From Protula sp. h YS-2021 (taxonomy: Eukaryota > Annelida > Polychaeta > Sabellida > Serpulidae), in assembly GCA_949752745.1 (NCBI GenBank), contig OX457026.1, positions 72,481,091-72,545,090 on the forward strand: 64,000 nt of DNA, given 5' to 3'. Below, one piece after another: positions 7,941 to 18,269 of this stretch. Position 1 is the stretch's first letter. Each line of letters opens with the position of its first letter. The translations under genes were made by a program, and so were the position numbers. The notes under the pieces are model-generated. The model ran no database searches. It was not told where the DNA came from and saw nothing but the letters and a program-made list of their open reading frames with translations.

Positions 7941-10900
7941 CTGTAATGCCCATGCGCCAAAGTGGAATAGCCATCACTCATCACATATCGCTTGTCATCA
8001 AAGGGAGAGAGAGTCACTTTCCTCAACTTCTCCGAGAAGATCTGGTGGTTATGACTTCGAATGATGTGTCCTGTAGTCATCGTTTGCGTTTGGTTGAACA
8101 AACTGTCTCTATACTGCTGATGTTTCATCCGTCTTTGACACGCGCGAGTGATGCCTTTGGCCGTACGTTTTTCTTTCCCACCATACATCATACTATACAT
8201 TTTCGGCCGAAGTCCAACAAACTCTTCAATGGGAATGCCCGCCGTCTCATCTTTCATTTTCCCAAGCACTTTCTTGTTCACGTTGGAATGTAGGAAATGA
8301 TCTGGCGGATAGTCACTTGTGTCGAACAAGTCAGCATCTTCCTGCATGTCTTTGTATATATCTTCCGTTTCTATGTCATAACATAGACTGTCGGTGTCGC
8401 TGAACAAGAGTTTGGCGTTGGGATACTTGGTCATGATGTAGTTGTAATGAAAGTGGAACATGAGCACTTTGCTGAGGTCGAGAATGGTGAACCCAACTTG
8501 AATGGGTTTATCCAGAAGCAGATCCACTTTGCGCAAATGTACCGCGGTCAAATCTTCGTTGAAAATTCTAAATTTGTGGAAGGAAGGTTTGGCTACAAGT
8601 TTCTTGAACCGCTTTTCCTGGTGAACAAGTTCCACATTCATGCGCTTTCTTACATTTTCCATGGTTTTGCCAAACACCGAGTTGTTCATCAGTTTGAAGA
8701 AGTCTTTCTCAAACGGGTTCTTGGCCAACTTTCTCTTTTCCGTGTTCAAGGAGATGTATTTTGCCAACCATTTGCTCTGTGCAAACATGATGGCACGATG
8801 CACCTTCGTGACTTTCAATCCCAGTGAGACATATTGCTGTAAATTTCTATAATGAAGCACATATTTCTTCTTGTCACACAAGTTGGGAATGAGCTTTTCA
8901 CTAGGTTTGCCTTTCATGTTTAGATCTTTCCGTAGCTTCTGACTATGTTTTGACAATTCTCCCACTTTCACACATTTCCGTTCTGGAGCCACTGGGTAGT
9001 GATTATGATGATCATGAATTGAATATGGGTATTCCAAATCCACTTCTAAAATGTATCCAATCTCGTCATCTTCATCCACATCCATAAAGTCAATGGATTC
9101 TGGCTCGCTCACCCACATAAATCCACTTTCCGGCATGCTTTGCGACATAGCCCAGCCATACAAGTTGTTTGCATCCAGGTAAGTCAAGTAGTTGGTTGGT
9201 TTCGTGGGATCGTAATCTGGTACGTAGGGGTTATTTGCTTTCGCATACTTGTGTGTGATGACAGATATTCCTCCACGTAAACCTTGTTCAACCATTTGGT
9301 ACATGTCAATGTCGTTGATCAATTCCAATTTCACCTTTGTCGCTTTCAACATGGCATCCCACGACAGTCCTGGCGCTGTATAGTAGTGAGCAGGATCCAA
9401 TTCATACGTGTTGAGACATACGTGACGAAAGTTTTCAAACACGTCAGCCAGCAGCAACACATCTGATTTCAGGTACAAGTCATGGTATTCGCCAAATGTA
9501 GTACAGTGGAATGTCTCCCACACCTTCTGCGCATGCGCATAATCCTCATCGCTAATGTCTTCTTCACTGAGTAGACTGTAAAACTTGTCCTTGGACGGCA
9601 GTTGTGTTTCAGCAAACTTGGATGGCTCATCCACGTAATCATAAGGGTACACTCCCTTTCTCAACAGTAACTCTTGTTGGTCGCTATCGTGAATGTGTGA
9701 CGTCATGTGATAAAAGTTGTCTTTCCCTTCTGCTGCCAGGTTGGAGACCAACTTCTGTAGAGAAGTACTCATGAACTGAAAGCTGTCTGTAAATTTCAGA
9801 TTGCTCATGGTGAATGCAATATATTTCTCAACGGTGTTGGGAATGACTGTAATCCTTTCGTTTTTGAACTTTCCAATTTCTTCCATGATCAAATGACTGT
9901 CATAGCCTCGTAAATTGTGGAAAAAGACAGGAATGATGAAAGAATCTTCAACATCCTGCTGATCTTTTCGAAATCGAAATTGTAAATTGCATTCATTATG
10001 TGCAGCTCCGCGGTATTTGCCATTGATATGATCATGATCTCTCACACGATCTGCTCCTAGAGGCTCATGACAAATGTAGCAATCTGTGGCGTTCTTATAA
10101 TGCTCTTCATCTTCACAAGTCATGACTATTTTCTTTTTCTGCTGTAGACCATGCACAATACGATCACGTTCATATACCATATGGTCTAAAAAGACTTTCA
10201 CAGCATTATCGCCTCGATACAGGACTGGAGCACGTGTATCATACTGGCTGACAACCACGTAGGCAAAGCTGTTTGGACGATGATGTTGATACCTAACTTC
10301 TTCATGCTTTTTCGTGAAACATTCAAAGTCTGCATAAATGACAAACGGCGCTCGCTGTTGTTTGGCTACATTCTTGAACTTGATGAAGGGTTCCTTGGGA
10401 AATGATAAACGTTGTGCGCCATGCTTGCCACACACTTCACGATGCTTGTCTAACAGATCTTGTCGTATAAACCCGTGAAGACAGTTGAAACAATAAAATG
10501 CTGCAGCCTTATGCTTTGATCGATAAGCCATCAGTCTGCTGAAATTCTTGATGAGGCAATAATGTCTTGTCTTGTCATTGCTAATCAAAAGCAAGTTGAT
10601 TTCTCTCGCACTGGTGTTTCGGCTGAGTTGTATGGGAACAACGACATCATGTTCATATCCAAACACGTTAATGGACACATCATTCTCCTTTTCAAACTTT
10701 GGAATGTCTGTAATCGGTGTTGGAAATGTCATGCCTTCCACCTTCAATTCGTTCTCAAATGCTTTGTATTGATGTACACGCTCTGGGTTTACATTTGTTG
10801 AAGGGTGAAGGTGAGCCAATACAGACCATAAGAAGCACTTGTTGTCTTTATTCTGAATGTTTAACACCGCCTTTGTATTCTTTACTTTCTTCGGTAGTGG

Positions 10901-11611
10901 GATAAAACTGCTTGCTTCCAATGGTGCTGACGTCGCTGTATGCACTTCAATGAATAATATGTTATCCAACACCCAGCCAGAACCTTGTCGCTCATGTTCA
11001 TCAAACCTGGTAAATAATTCTTTATAGGCTTCTGGCAAGTCCTTCTCAATATCTGTTGGATTGTATGCTGCATACGTTGGACTACTGATGAAGGCATTAT
11101 CCACTTGTTCTACCATCACGCCTTCAACATTTGCTGTCATTTTCTTGAAGCGTGCATGCACGACAATGTACCATTTCATACCACGGTTTAACGTTTCTAG
11201 CAAATGTCTCTTAATTCGGTTCTCTTGTTGTCGCATTTCAAGTAGCAAATCTGATCCATCTTCAGGCTCAAACCGTCTTTCCTGCGCGTTTTCACTAAGA
11301 CTCACTCTTCTGCCTCTGCCTACTTGCACTGTCTCTTTCTTTCTTTGTTCTTCATGAGACACATTTTCCATCTCAGCACATGCATGTGTCTCAAATGCAT
11401 CCAAAGATGAAAATATCTTGACGCATTTACAGCAGAGGACTGGATCAGGTCTGTCAACACCATCTTGTACGGTCTTTCGTCTCTTGGCTTCAATCTGCTC
11501 AACAAGCTCTTCATGAGCACGTTTCATCCTAGCTGGTTTGCATGTATGTGTCACGAACACTTCCAGAGATGGAAATGTCACATCACAATCATGACAGTAG
11601 ACTGGTGCCAT
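7934..11611 (-). CDS. protein-primed family-B DNA polymerase with zinc-finger N-terminus
   Basis: Replicates the linear element. From ATG 11611 it is 1225 aa; an open GTG-initiated extension to 11665 is unlikely. Two C2H2 fingers (about residues 6-24 and 60-78) open the protein, and a third Cys/His finger (CFNCLHGF) is further in. Exonuclease motifs: YADFEC near 425, FFHNLRGYDSH near 562, YLKSDVLLLADVF near 712. An HNH/treble-clef-like insert (CYICHEPLG, RDHDHINGKYRGAAHNEC) lies near 510. Polymerase motifs: DANNLYGWAMS near 811, LMNNSVFGKTMENV near 970, FSDTDSL near 1069. All key Asp residues are present. Confidence 0.95.
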   Translation of the reverse strand: MAPVYCHDCDVTFPSLEVFVTHTCKPARMKRAHEELVEQIEAKRRKTVQDGVDRPDPVLCCKCVKIFSSLDAFETHACAEMENVSHEEQRKKETVQVGRGRRVSLSENAQERRFEPEDGSDLLLEMRQQENRIKRHLLETLNRGMKWYIVVHARFKKMTANVEGVMVEQVDNAFISSPTYAAYNPTDIEKDLPEAYKELFTRFDEHERQGSGWVLDNILFIEVHTATSAPLEASSFIPLPKKVKNTKAVLNIQNKDNKCFLWSVLAHLHPSTNVNPERVHQYKAFENELKVEGMTFPTPITDIPKFEKENDVSINVFGYEHDVVVPIQLSRNTSAREINLLLISNDKTRHYCLIKNFSRLMAYRSKHKAAAFYCFNCLHGFIRQDLLDKHREVCGKHGAQRLSFPKEPFIKFKNVAKQQRAPFVIYADFECFTKKHEEVRYQHHRPNSFAYVVVSQYDTRAPVLYRGDNAVKVFLDHMVYERDRIVHGLQQKKKIVMTCEDEEHYKNATDCYICHEPLGADRVRDHDHINGKYRGAAHNECNLQFRFRKDQQDVEDSFIIPVFFHNLRGYDSHLIMEEIGKFKNERITVIPNTVEKYIAFTMSNLKFTDSFQFMSTSLQKLVSNLAAEGKDNFYHMTSHIHDSDQQELLLRKGVYPYDYVDEPSKFAETQLPSKDKFYSLLSEEDISDEDYAHAQKVWETFHCTTFGEYHDLYLKSDVLLLADVFENFRHVCLNTYELDPAHYYTAPGLSWDAMLKATKVKLELINDIDMYQMVEQGLRGGISVITHKYAKANNPYVPDYDPTKPTNYLTYLDANNLYGWAMSQSMPESGFMWVSEPESIDFMDVDEDDEIGYILEVDLEYPYSIHDHHNHYPVAPERKCVKVGELSKHSQKLRKDLNMKGKPSEKLIPNLCDKKKYVLHYRNLQQYVSLGLKVTKVHRAIMFAQSKWLAKYISLNTEKRKLAKNPFEKDFFKLMNNSVFGKTMENVRKRMNVELVHQEKRFKKLVAKPSFHKFRIFNEDLTAVHLRKVDLLLDKPIQVGFTILDLSKVLMFHFHYNYIMTKYPNAKLLFSDTDSLCYDIETEDIYKDMQEDADLFDTSDYPPDHFLHSNVNKKVLGKMKDETAGIPIEEFVGLRPKMYSMMYGGKEKRTAKGITRACQRRMKHQQYRDSLFNQTQTMTTGHIIRSHNHQIFSEKLRKVTLSPFDDKRYVMSDGYSTLAHGHYSI

Positions 11612-11671
11612 CGTTGTTGCTTCTTCAACTGCTGGAACTGAAATGAAGTAAAATATACGTTTCACTCTTCC

Positions 11672-11679
11672 TTTTATAC
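11672..11679 (-). promoter_or_regulatory. TATA box of the polymerase gene
   Basis: TATAAAAG on the minus strand, 68 nt before the polymerase ATG at 11611. Confidence 0.6.
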
Positions 11680-11689
11680 CACTTCAATG

Positions 11690-12080
11690 GTGTGTTGACT
11701 CAGCAGAATGTATCACTAGTTGACTAGTTGACATGTTTCACTCATGCTTTTATGCTACTTCCATGTAATCAAAATATGGTGTGTAACTTTTCAAACTTGT
11801 TCCAAAATGTTAAAATTGCTGACTCAGCAGAATTTTACTTGTGTATATGAATGTCTTACTTACAGTTGTGAAGTTGTACAGCTGCACTGCTACACAGCAG
11901 AGACATCTAGCGGTGAAGTTAACTGACGGTGAAGTTAAATGGTCTGTCAAATGGTATTCATCCGCCAACTAGACCTGAAATGTGATAAAATGTATTCTCA
12001 CACACACACACACAAACATGTTTTGCTTCATTTCATAATATAGGATGGCCCTTAAAAGGGCCCGAAATATTTTAGTATAT
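11690..12080. other. Polinton non-coding stretch
   Basis: No supported gene. It contains a short (CA)n near 11999-12013, repeated GGTGAAGTTAA near 11910-11935, and the perfect palindrome GGCCCTTTTAAGGGCC near 12048-12062. Confidence 0.6.
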
Positions 12081-12081
12081 A

Positions 12082-12357
12082 TCAGCAGCAGTTATGGGGT
12101 TGTCCCTCATATTCCAACCACACTTGACACTTGCAGTATCGTTGAGTCAGTGTTACTATGCGGTTGTTCCACATAAATGTAATTACTACGTCAGGCTTCA
12201 CTGCAGTGATCTGAGTTGGAAATTGTAGCACCTCCTCCAAAGCATATGTAATATCAGCTGCTTCAGCTTCATCACGCATATTTACCCAGATGCAAACAGA
12301 TTCATTCGCTTGAAACGCTGTTAAGTCATCAATGATGATAGCTGGTGTGTTATCCAT
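12082..12357 (-). CDS. 91-aa unidentified Polinton gene near the right terminus
   Basis: The open frame extends far upstream through poly-C-encoded proline runs, but an ATG at 12357 preceded by TATATAAG 47 nt upstream (12397-12404) matches the promoter layout of every other unit here. From that start the protein is 91 aa, begins MDNTPAIIIDDL, is acidic at first, and ends with a Cys-containing tail (YCKCQVWLEYEGQPHNCC). I do not recognise it. Terminal accessory genes in virus-like elements often act in replication or host interaction, but nothing here proves a role. Confidence 0.5.
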   Translation of the reverse strand: MDNTPAIIIDDLTAFQANESVCIWVNMRDEAEAADITYALEEVLQFPTQITAVKPDVVITFMWNNRIVTLTQRYCKCQVWLEYEGQPHNCC

Positions 12358-12396
12358 GATGTGTCTGACAATGTCTCTAAGCCTTGAGACACCACA

Positions 12397-12404
12397 CTTA
12401 TATA
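12397..12404 (-). promoter_or_regulatory. TATA box of the terminal 91-aa gene
   Basis: TATATAAG on the minus strand, 47 nt before the ATG at 12357. This is what makes the short start more credible than the proline-run extension. Confidence 0.45.
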
Positions 12405-12449
12405 GGATTTTATCATGCTGATTCGACAAAAATTTTTTGGTGCTCTCCT

Positions 12450-12745
12450 GGGGGGGGGGGGGTCGGTACATAGTATGTCCTGGGGGGGGGGGGGGGGGGG
12501 GTCGGTACATAGTATGTCCTAGGGGGGGGGGTCGGTACATAGTATGTCCTAGGGGGGGGGTCGGTACATAGTATGTCCTGGGGGGGGGGGGGGTCGAAAA
12601 AATGAAAAATGTTCAGAATCGTCTGAAACGGATAAATATGCAAAAATCACAATTTCGAGGGGGGGGGGGTCGAAAAAATGAAAAATGTTCAGAATCGTCT
12701 GAAACGGATAAATATGCAAAAATCACAATTTCGAGGGGGGGGGGT
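12450..12745. repeat. G-tract tandem repeats at the Polinton right end
   Basis: Four units of a 9-20-G tract followed by TCGGTACATAGTATGTCCT, then two 76-bp units beginning TCGAAAAAATG, each containing AGAATCGTCTGAAAC and ending in another G tract. The C/G-tract plus near-palindrome design recurs in both arms of the 8.5-kb element. Confidence 0.85.
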
Positions 12746-12837
12746 CTGTTGCCATGGTTACACTGATTGACAGGTCGGGTTCATTGGCTTCATGTTGATT
12801 GACTCGGCCAAACCACTTTCGCTCCAGACAGCATCAT

Positions 12838-13110
12838 CTCAGTATGACGTCATGATGACGTCACACATGGTCGCGCCTATCCTAACGCTTATCATGACTT
12901 CCGGTCCAGACATGATGACGTCACTTCCGGTCCAGACATCATGATGTCACTTCCGGTCCAGACATGATGACGTCACTTCCACTCCAGACAGCACTTCCGG
13001 TCTAGACAGCACTTCCGGTCTAGACAGCACTTCCGGTCCAGACATGATGACGTCACTTCCAGACAGTATGACGTCACAAAGTGCAGTAGAACCCCCATTT
13101 ATACCCTACT
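12838..13110. repeat. Polinton right terminal repeat region with TGACGTCA units
   Basis: A roughly 24-26-bp unit, ACTTCCGGTCCAGACATGATG followed by ACGTC, is repeated about seven times with variation. It carries TGACGTCA (CRE-like) palindromes up to the inferred terminus CCTACT at 13105-13110. The matching left TIR is outside the window. Confidence 0.7.
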
Positions 13111-13430
13111 TTACCCTCTATGTCTCTGCCAAATGCAGTCTTTCTACTACAAACCGTGTAGGAGTTTTCTGGAAACCAATTTGAGGTAAAAAAACTTTGA
13201 CCTCAATCTGACCTTGACCTTCAAGGTCAAGGTAAAAAAAATTGCAGATTTCACGACATCTCATCACCCTCTATCTCTGTGTCAAATTTCATCGTCCTAC
13301 GTCAAATAGCGTAGGAGGAGTTATCTGGAAACCTCCGAGACGAAAAAAAAACAAAAAGGAAGGAACAAACAGCCAGAATTCTTAGCAAAGCATACCCATT
13401 TGTAAACTATGTTTGCAAGTGGGAACTAAA
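13111..13430. repeat. dispersed repeat that received the Polinton
   Basis: Two diverged units of about 130 bp share CCCTCTAT.TCTCTG, GTAGGAGTT and CTGGAAACC. The first carries the palindrome TGACCTTGACC...GGTCAAGGT. The Polinton end falls inside the first unit, so the element inserted into this repeat. Confidence 0.6.
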
Positions 13431-14780
13431 AAACTGCTTCAATCAACAAATATATATGTATTTGTAAGTACAGCAAAATGTAACTATTTAGAAGGCTTTT
13501 CGCGTAACAAGTGAACGATATGGTAAAAGCCTGCCGATGCTGCGCACTTCTGATCTTCACACTTTTGGGCCTTGTGCTGTTGAAACCCTAACCTATGGTT
13601 TGTGTTTCTTGAAGCTAGGAAGCTGCGAGGGGAACGAGTACAAATGGTTGCAGTAGATCAAAACTGGGGAGATTAAAAACAACATCTATAGTGCTTGAAA
13701 ACGGTATCGTAAAATAAGGATACTCGTGCTTGAGCCTAAAGGGTTCAAAATTTGCATCAAGTTTGTTATCTGGGCGCAGAATGCAACATTTTGTTTGTCA
13801 CCAGTTATGGTCTGCACTTACCAATTCTATCTTTTCGTCCTTCGCAGATCCAAATTGGTGAAAAGAATTTCTTCCGTTGCTGAAAACATTTTTTTGCTAT
13901 AAGACTCGCAATAAAGTAAACCCTACGCTGCCGTTTGGTCAAGCGTTTGCTTTGACCCTTTTTTGCTACAGTAAAACCTGAGAACCGAACACCCTTGATA
14001 TACCGGACAACTCCTCAAACCGGACAGATTTGCCGGTCCCGATTTTCTCCCATAAACTCCCATTATAACAATCCTATGTAAATCGAATAACTCCTTATTC
14101 GGGACACCGGACACCAATCCTGGTCCCAAACTGAATTTTTTTCCTTTCATTGGATTCATTTAACTGTTGGAATATTAAATTTTGGATTTTAAAAATTATA
14201 ACAAAGCCTGTATAACTAAAATAGCTGTGTTCGGTGCCAATTTATAGCCAGGAAAAGATGGTAGAAAAGAAGAAACCGGTTATCCGTTTGGATCACTACA
14301 GTCAAAAATCGATCATGGTCACGACGAGGAGAGACGGCACCAAAGTCACCACTAAGGCCAAAGGTAATACAGTGCGCTTCATAAATCTGGAATATTTTGA
14401 AGGAGGGGGATTTGGACAGGAGCAAAATGTTCGATAATGTTTTCCATTACCTTCGTAAAAGTTTTGTTTTTAGTTACAGTTTGAGGCCATAAAATGAATT
14501 TCACTGTGAGGCAATCTTGACTCACCTGCCCAAACATGAGGGCGGTCAGAAAAAAATCTCGCAAAATGATGGCATTGCTCAAGTGTTTAGCTTTACCTGA
14601 AATGTTACTTTAGTGAAAGCATTGTCACATTGTCACATGTGACATATACATATATACATATAAAATGTCACATGTACATTTTCTACTTATTTTACGTCGC
14701 TAAAATTCTGTTTTAGACATTGTGTCTCACTATCAAAAAAGAAACAAAGAAACGGCATATGAAAAGAAAATCATTGAAAT
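13431..14780. other. intergenic DNA
   Basis: No firm gene. Around 13970-14110 lies repeat-like sequence (CAGTAAAACCTGAGAACCGA, then several CCGGACA motifs) reminiscent of a decayed DNA-transposon MITE. A splice-bounded open stretch at 14252-14362 (37 codons, Lys-rich, AG before and GTAATA after) could be an exon, but I see no partner that completes it. Confidence 0.4.
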
Positions 14781-15505
14781 AATGCGCTCGTAGGCAAAAT
14801 ATACGGGCTTGCCCGTAGAAAAGGCATTTTCTACGCAAAAACAACCTGTCATTACAGAAATAAAAGTAGACATGCATTTCTGACGCACAGGATATTTTAC
14901 TCCACTAATCCGGAAAAAAGTCCTTTTTTATCTTTTAGCTATCATGTTCAAGATAATATACTTGTAAATGGATTTGTAAGTTGAAATGGCAATTTTACAC
15001 CTTAAATAGAAAATTCTTTTCAAAAATAAAATTAGACATGAATTTCTTAGGACTTTTCTACGCCACCGTCCATAAAAAATCCCTTTTTTAAAATATCAAG
15101 CCTTAAAGCAAGATATAGGCTTAAAGGGTGTAATAAAAGTCATTTTAACCACAAACCTAGACAAGAATTTCTGACGCACAGGCCGTTTTTATGGTCCTTT
15201 CCTTAAAAAAATCCTTTTTTCCTTTTAATTATCAACTTCCAAACTAATATACCTGAAAATGGATATTTAAGTTGAAATAATGTATTTACGCCTCATGACG
15301 TAGAAAAGTCATTTCAATAATAAAATTAGATATGAATTTTTTACGCACAGGACTTTTCTACGCCACTATCCGTAGAAAAGTCTTTTTTTACTTTTAACTA
15401 TCAATCTTCAAAGTATGAACCTGAAAATGTAATTTTAAATTTAAATGACTTATTTATGTCTCAGAACGTAGAAAATTCATTTCGACAATAAAACTAGACA
15501 TTTCG
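14780..15505. repeat. diverged tandem repeat, unit about 165 bp
   Basis: Landmarks such as GACATGAATTTCTTACGCAC and ACTTTTCTACGCCA recur near 14870, 15036, 15160, 15330 and 15497. One unit is shortened to about 125 bp. Confidence 0.7.
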
Positions 15506-15563
15506 TTTTACCCTGAGTGCTTTGCCCTTCCCCGCATCCCTCCTAATAACTGTCTTTTATTTA

Positions 15564-15880
15564 TTCCCCACAGGTAGAACCTGTGGGGAATATATGCGAT
15601 CGACCACGTGTCGGTCTGTCGGTCTGTCGGTTGGTCGGTCCGTCGGTCTATCGGTCGGTCGGTCTGTCGGTCTGTCATCAAGAGCTTGTTAACACGACAA
15701 CTTAAAAACTGCTGCAAGGATTTTAATGAAACGTGGTACGTAGCTTCTATGGGAACAAACACAGATCGGTATTGTAAATGGGCCAGGTTCGCCGAAGGAA
15801 AATGCACCAACTGGACTTGGAAAATTTCAGCTCTGATTGACTATTGATGCCCGTGTTTAACTGATTAGGGGCCTGTGGGG
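15564..15880. repeat. palindrome-flanked TCGG microsatellite
   Basis: The inverted repeat TATTCCCCACAGGT / ACCTGTGGGGAATA (15564-15595) is followed by a (TCGG/TCTG)n array (15610-15678). A second CCTGTGGGGAATATG sits near 15867. Confidence 0.65.
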
Positions 15881-17780
15881 AATATGTGGGCTATGCACAC
15901 TGCTCTAGTTTCAATAAATTACATCCTGGGGGTGACTTGGCAACATATGTGTTTCCATGCGTATCCAAAAGCAAAATGCGGAGAAAGTGGACAGTTCTGA
16001 GGCCAGACGCGATCCTCGCGGAGTACCAATTTCGTTTTAAAAAATAAGTGTCATTCCGCCTTTTCCACAAAAGGTGTTATTTCGCAGCAACATTCAGCTT
16101 TTGATTAAAAAGGGGTTTTATTTTAAAATTAGCAATCCGTGTTAAGTCATAGACACGCAGGGTAACCATTCTGGACGTGAGTGCCCCCCACCACTCTCTC
16201 CTGATAAATTCATTGCAGAATATATTTGAATTCTAGAACATTAATTCTAGAACTTTATGTGTGTGTGTATGGGTGTGTTTTGGCTTTTTTCGGGGGGGGG
16301 GGGTTGAGTGCCAATAAATAAATGGAGAGGGTCTGTTACTCTGTTATCTCCCCTCCCCCAAGACGTTTTGTCAAAGCACAGATTACTCTTCTGTATGGTA
16401 TGTTGAAAAGTAATTTGCGGATAATCCGACCAGTTAATATTTATGACGAAACACACTCTCACGGCGTTCGATATATCGTCATAGAATATTGAAATCATTT
16501 TTTCGGGAGGGGGAGTTGGGACGACGGTATGAGGGGTGACGTTTAGGCAATAAGCAAGATAAACGAGTTTGCTAAAATAAAATTCAATTAACCAGTTTCT
16601 TTTTCAGTACCACAAAAGTGCAACAGGATCACCAAAGCGCATCTGTGATGATACTGAGTCTCGCCGGTGGAAAACTCAGTGGTACGGACTTTTGAAGAGA
16701 TGTACGCAGTTTTATGGGGAGAAACAATGTAGATTCAACAAGCATATTACAAAAAAGCTGTCATTCAATACACAGGGAAAATTTACGCACAGGGCAAAGT
16801 TATGCAACTGTGAGCGTAAGTTTTTCCTGCGCATAGAAAAGGCCTTTTTTACGAAGTGCAAATCTTACGACAGGGAAAACTTACACCGTAGCACCGTTAA
16901 TTGAGTTTGCAGAAATCACGCCCCTCTACTCACTTCAATTTTTACAAGATGATTTTTAATCACGTGGATAGACTATAACTGAAGTTTTACTAGGACAGTT
17001 AGTTCAGCGGAAGATTGAGCACGGCGAGAAAGTCTTCTATGATATTTTATTTCCCTCAGGTTTATCCATAGCAAATTTAGTAGTTCGATTGTACTTAATG
17101 TTTAATCGTTATCACGTCGCTTGTGTTGGTTAGTAGACTATTGGTTGTGTGAATCATTTGAAAGGTGTAACAGAGACATGATGATATATTAATTCGTTTC
17201 TTAAACAACGAAGTCAGAAAAACCGTTTCAAACACATTGTTTAATTGTTTTTAGGGGGTGGATTTAAAATTAAATTAAATTACTTGTTTGGTGCCTTCGG
17301 GGACCACATTTTTATGATGGCAGAACAATTAATATGGTTAACTGCACCTCGCATAAAAGAATGTCATCGTAAATAATGAAAGATCATATAATTCATTGTA
17401 ATTTCTCGGCGATGTGAAAAATAACATGGGTATTATTTTGTTTTTGGACCTTAATGAACTTTGATTTCTGCCCCTGCCTTTACTTTTTTCATGCCAATCA
17501 AATTTGGTGATTCTATTACAGTGTACGCTTTCCAGTTATGTTCCATTTTAGTATCATGGTGAAAATTTGACATATTAAGGAACTTAAATAGCTCACATAA
17601 AATTACTTTATATAAGTCCTTATTGTTCTATGTGAAGTCAGTTTTAAAATGCCTTTGTTGTTTTTATAGCGGATTAGATTAAAACAGGGGCACAATAAAT
17701 ATTCTGATATGAGTTTGGGTCTGTCACATAGTCCAGGTGCAGAGTTAAGGCCGGGTAAAAGTTCGCCAACTTATTAAATC
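15881..17780. other. intergenic DNA
   Basis: AT-rich, with a G tract near 16292 and no supported gene. A short splice-bounded segment near 16609-16681 (after TTTCTTTTTCAG) may be an exon of an unknown gene, but neither reading phase nor partners can be fixed. Confidence 0.4.
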
Positions 17781-17805
17781 ACAAGGAAGTCAATGATTCG
17801 GATAT

Positions 17806-18255
17806 ATGAAATTACGAGTGAAAACAGAAGCACAAAAAAAGACAGAAACCGCATGGGCAAAAGCTATACATACAGAAGAAAAAGTGCTGGCATTGTCTTG
17901 GAAAACAATAATTTTAGCAGAGCCCTGGCAACATGTAAGAGAACGTTCAGCCCTGGAAGCGTACATGTGGGCTGAGTTAGATGCCCTAAAAAACCGGATG
18001 AGAAACAAGGCTGTTTTTATTATTTGCCTAAGTGTAAACTGCAGTCTTGGGTGTTTAACAGGGGGCGTTATTGAGCAACAACACTACACGTGTGGTTACT
18101 TTCACAGGTGCACTTGTGCTGTAGAGCGCCGTAACGGCACGTCTTACCCCAGGGCCAAAACCTCGGCCATAGCTAGCTTAAGTAAACGCTATACCAAGCG
18201 TGACTCTTTAGAGGGTGGGCGTGACAGAGTTTATTGCGTTTTAGGGCTTTTTTAA
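17806..18255 (+). CDS. 149-aa open frame of unknown origin
   Basis: The first half has coding-like composition and a charged helical character (KTEAQKKTETAW, ILAEPWQHVRERS, YMWAELDALKNRMRNK). It is followed by a hydrophobic stretch and a basic Ser/Arg tail. It stands out from the AT-rich surroundings by higher GC. I recognise no family. It could be an exon, a processed copy or chance. Confidence 0.25.
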   Translation: MKLRVKTEAQKKTETAWAKAIHTEEKVLALSWKTIILAEPWQHVRERSALEAYMWAELDALKNRMRNKAVFIICLSVNCSLGCLTGGVIEQQHYTCGYFHRCTCAVERRNGTSYPRAKTSAIASLSKRYTKRDSLEGGRDRVYCVLGLF

Positions 18256-18269
18256 GGCGTCGAGTGAGA

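Larger units (their letters stand above)
1..13110 (+). mobile_element. Polinton/Maverick (adintovirus-like) element, left end outside the window
   Basis: The full set of hallmark Polinton genes is present: retroviral-type integrase with chromodomain, FtsK/HerA-type packaging ATPase, double jelly-roll major capsid, single jelly-roll minor capsid, adenain-like protease, and protein-primed family-B polymerase. All are open, with no internal stops. The right end is placed at 13110 because the reverse complement there begins AGTAGGGTATAAATGGGGGT, which matches the proven terminus of the 8.5-kb element (AGTAGTGTAAAAGTGGGGGT), and Polinton ends start with AG. The next 6 bp (ttaccc, 13111-13116) would be the target duplication, but its partner lies left of the window. 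The left edge cuts an open reading frame, so the left TIR is not visible. Confidence 0.9.

Noticed and set aside
8447..11357. Plus-strand frames opposite the polymerase
   Set aside because: Shadows of the strongly supported minus-strand polymerase gene.
12360..12643. Proline-run N-terminal extensions of the terminal Polinton gene
   Set aside because: They translate variable G tracts; a TATA box and ATG downstream give a better start.
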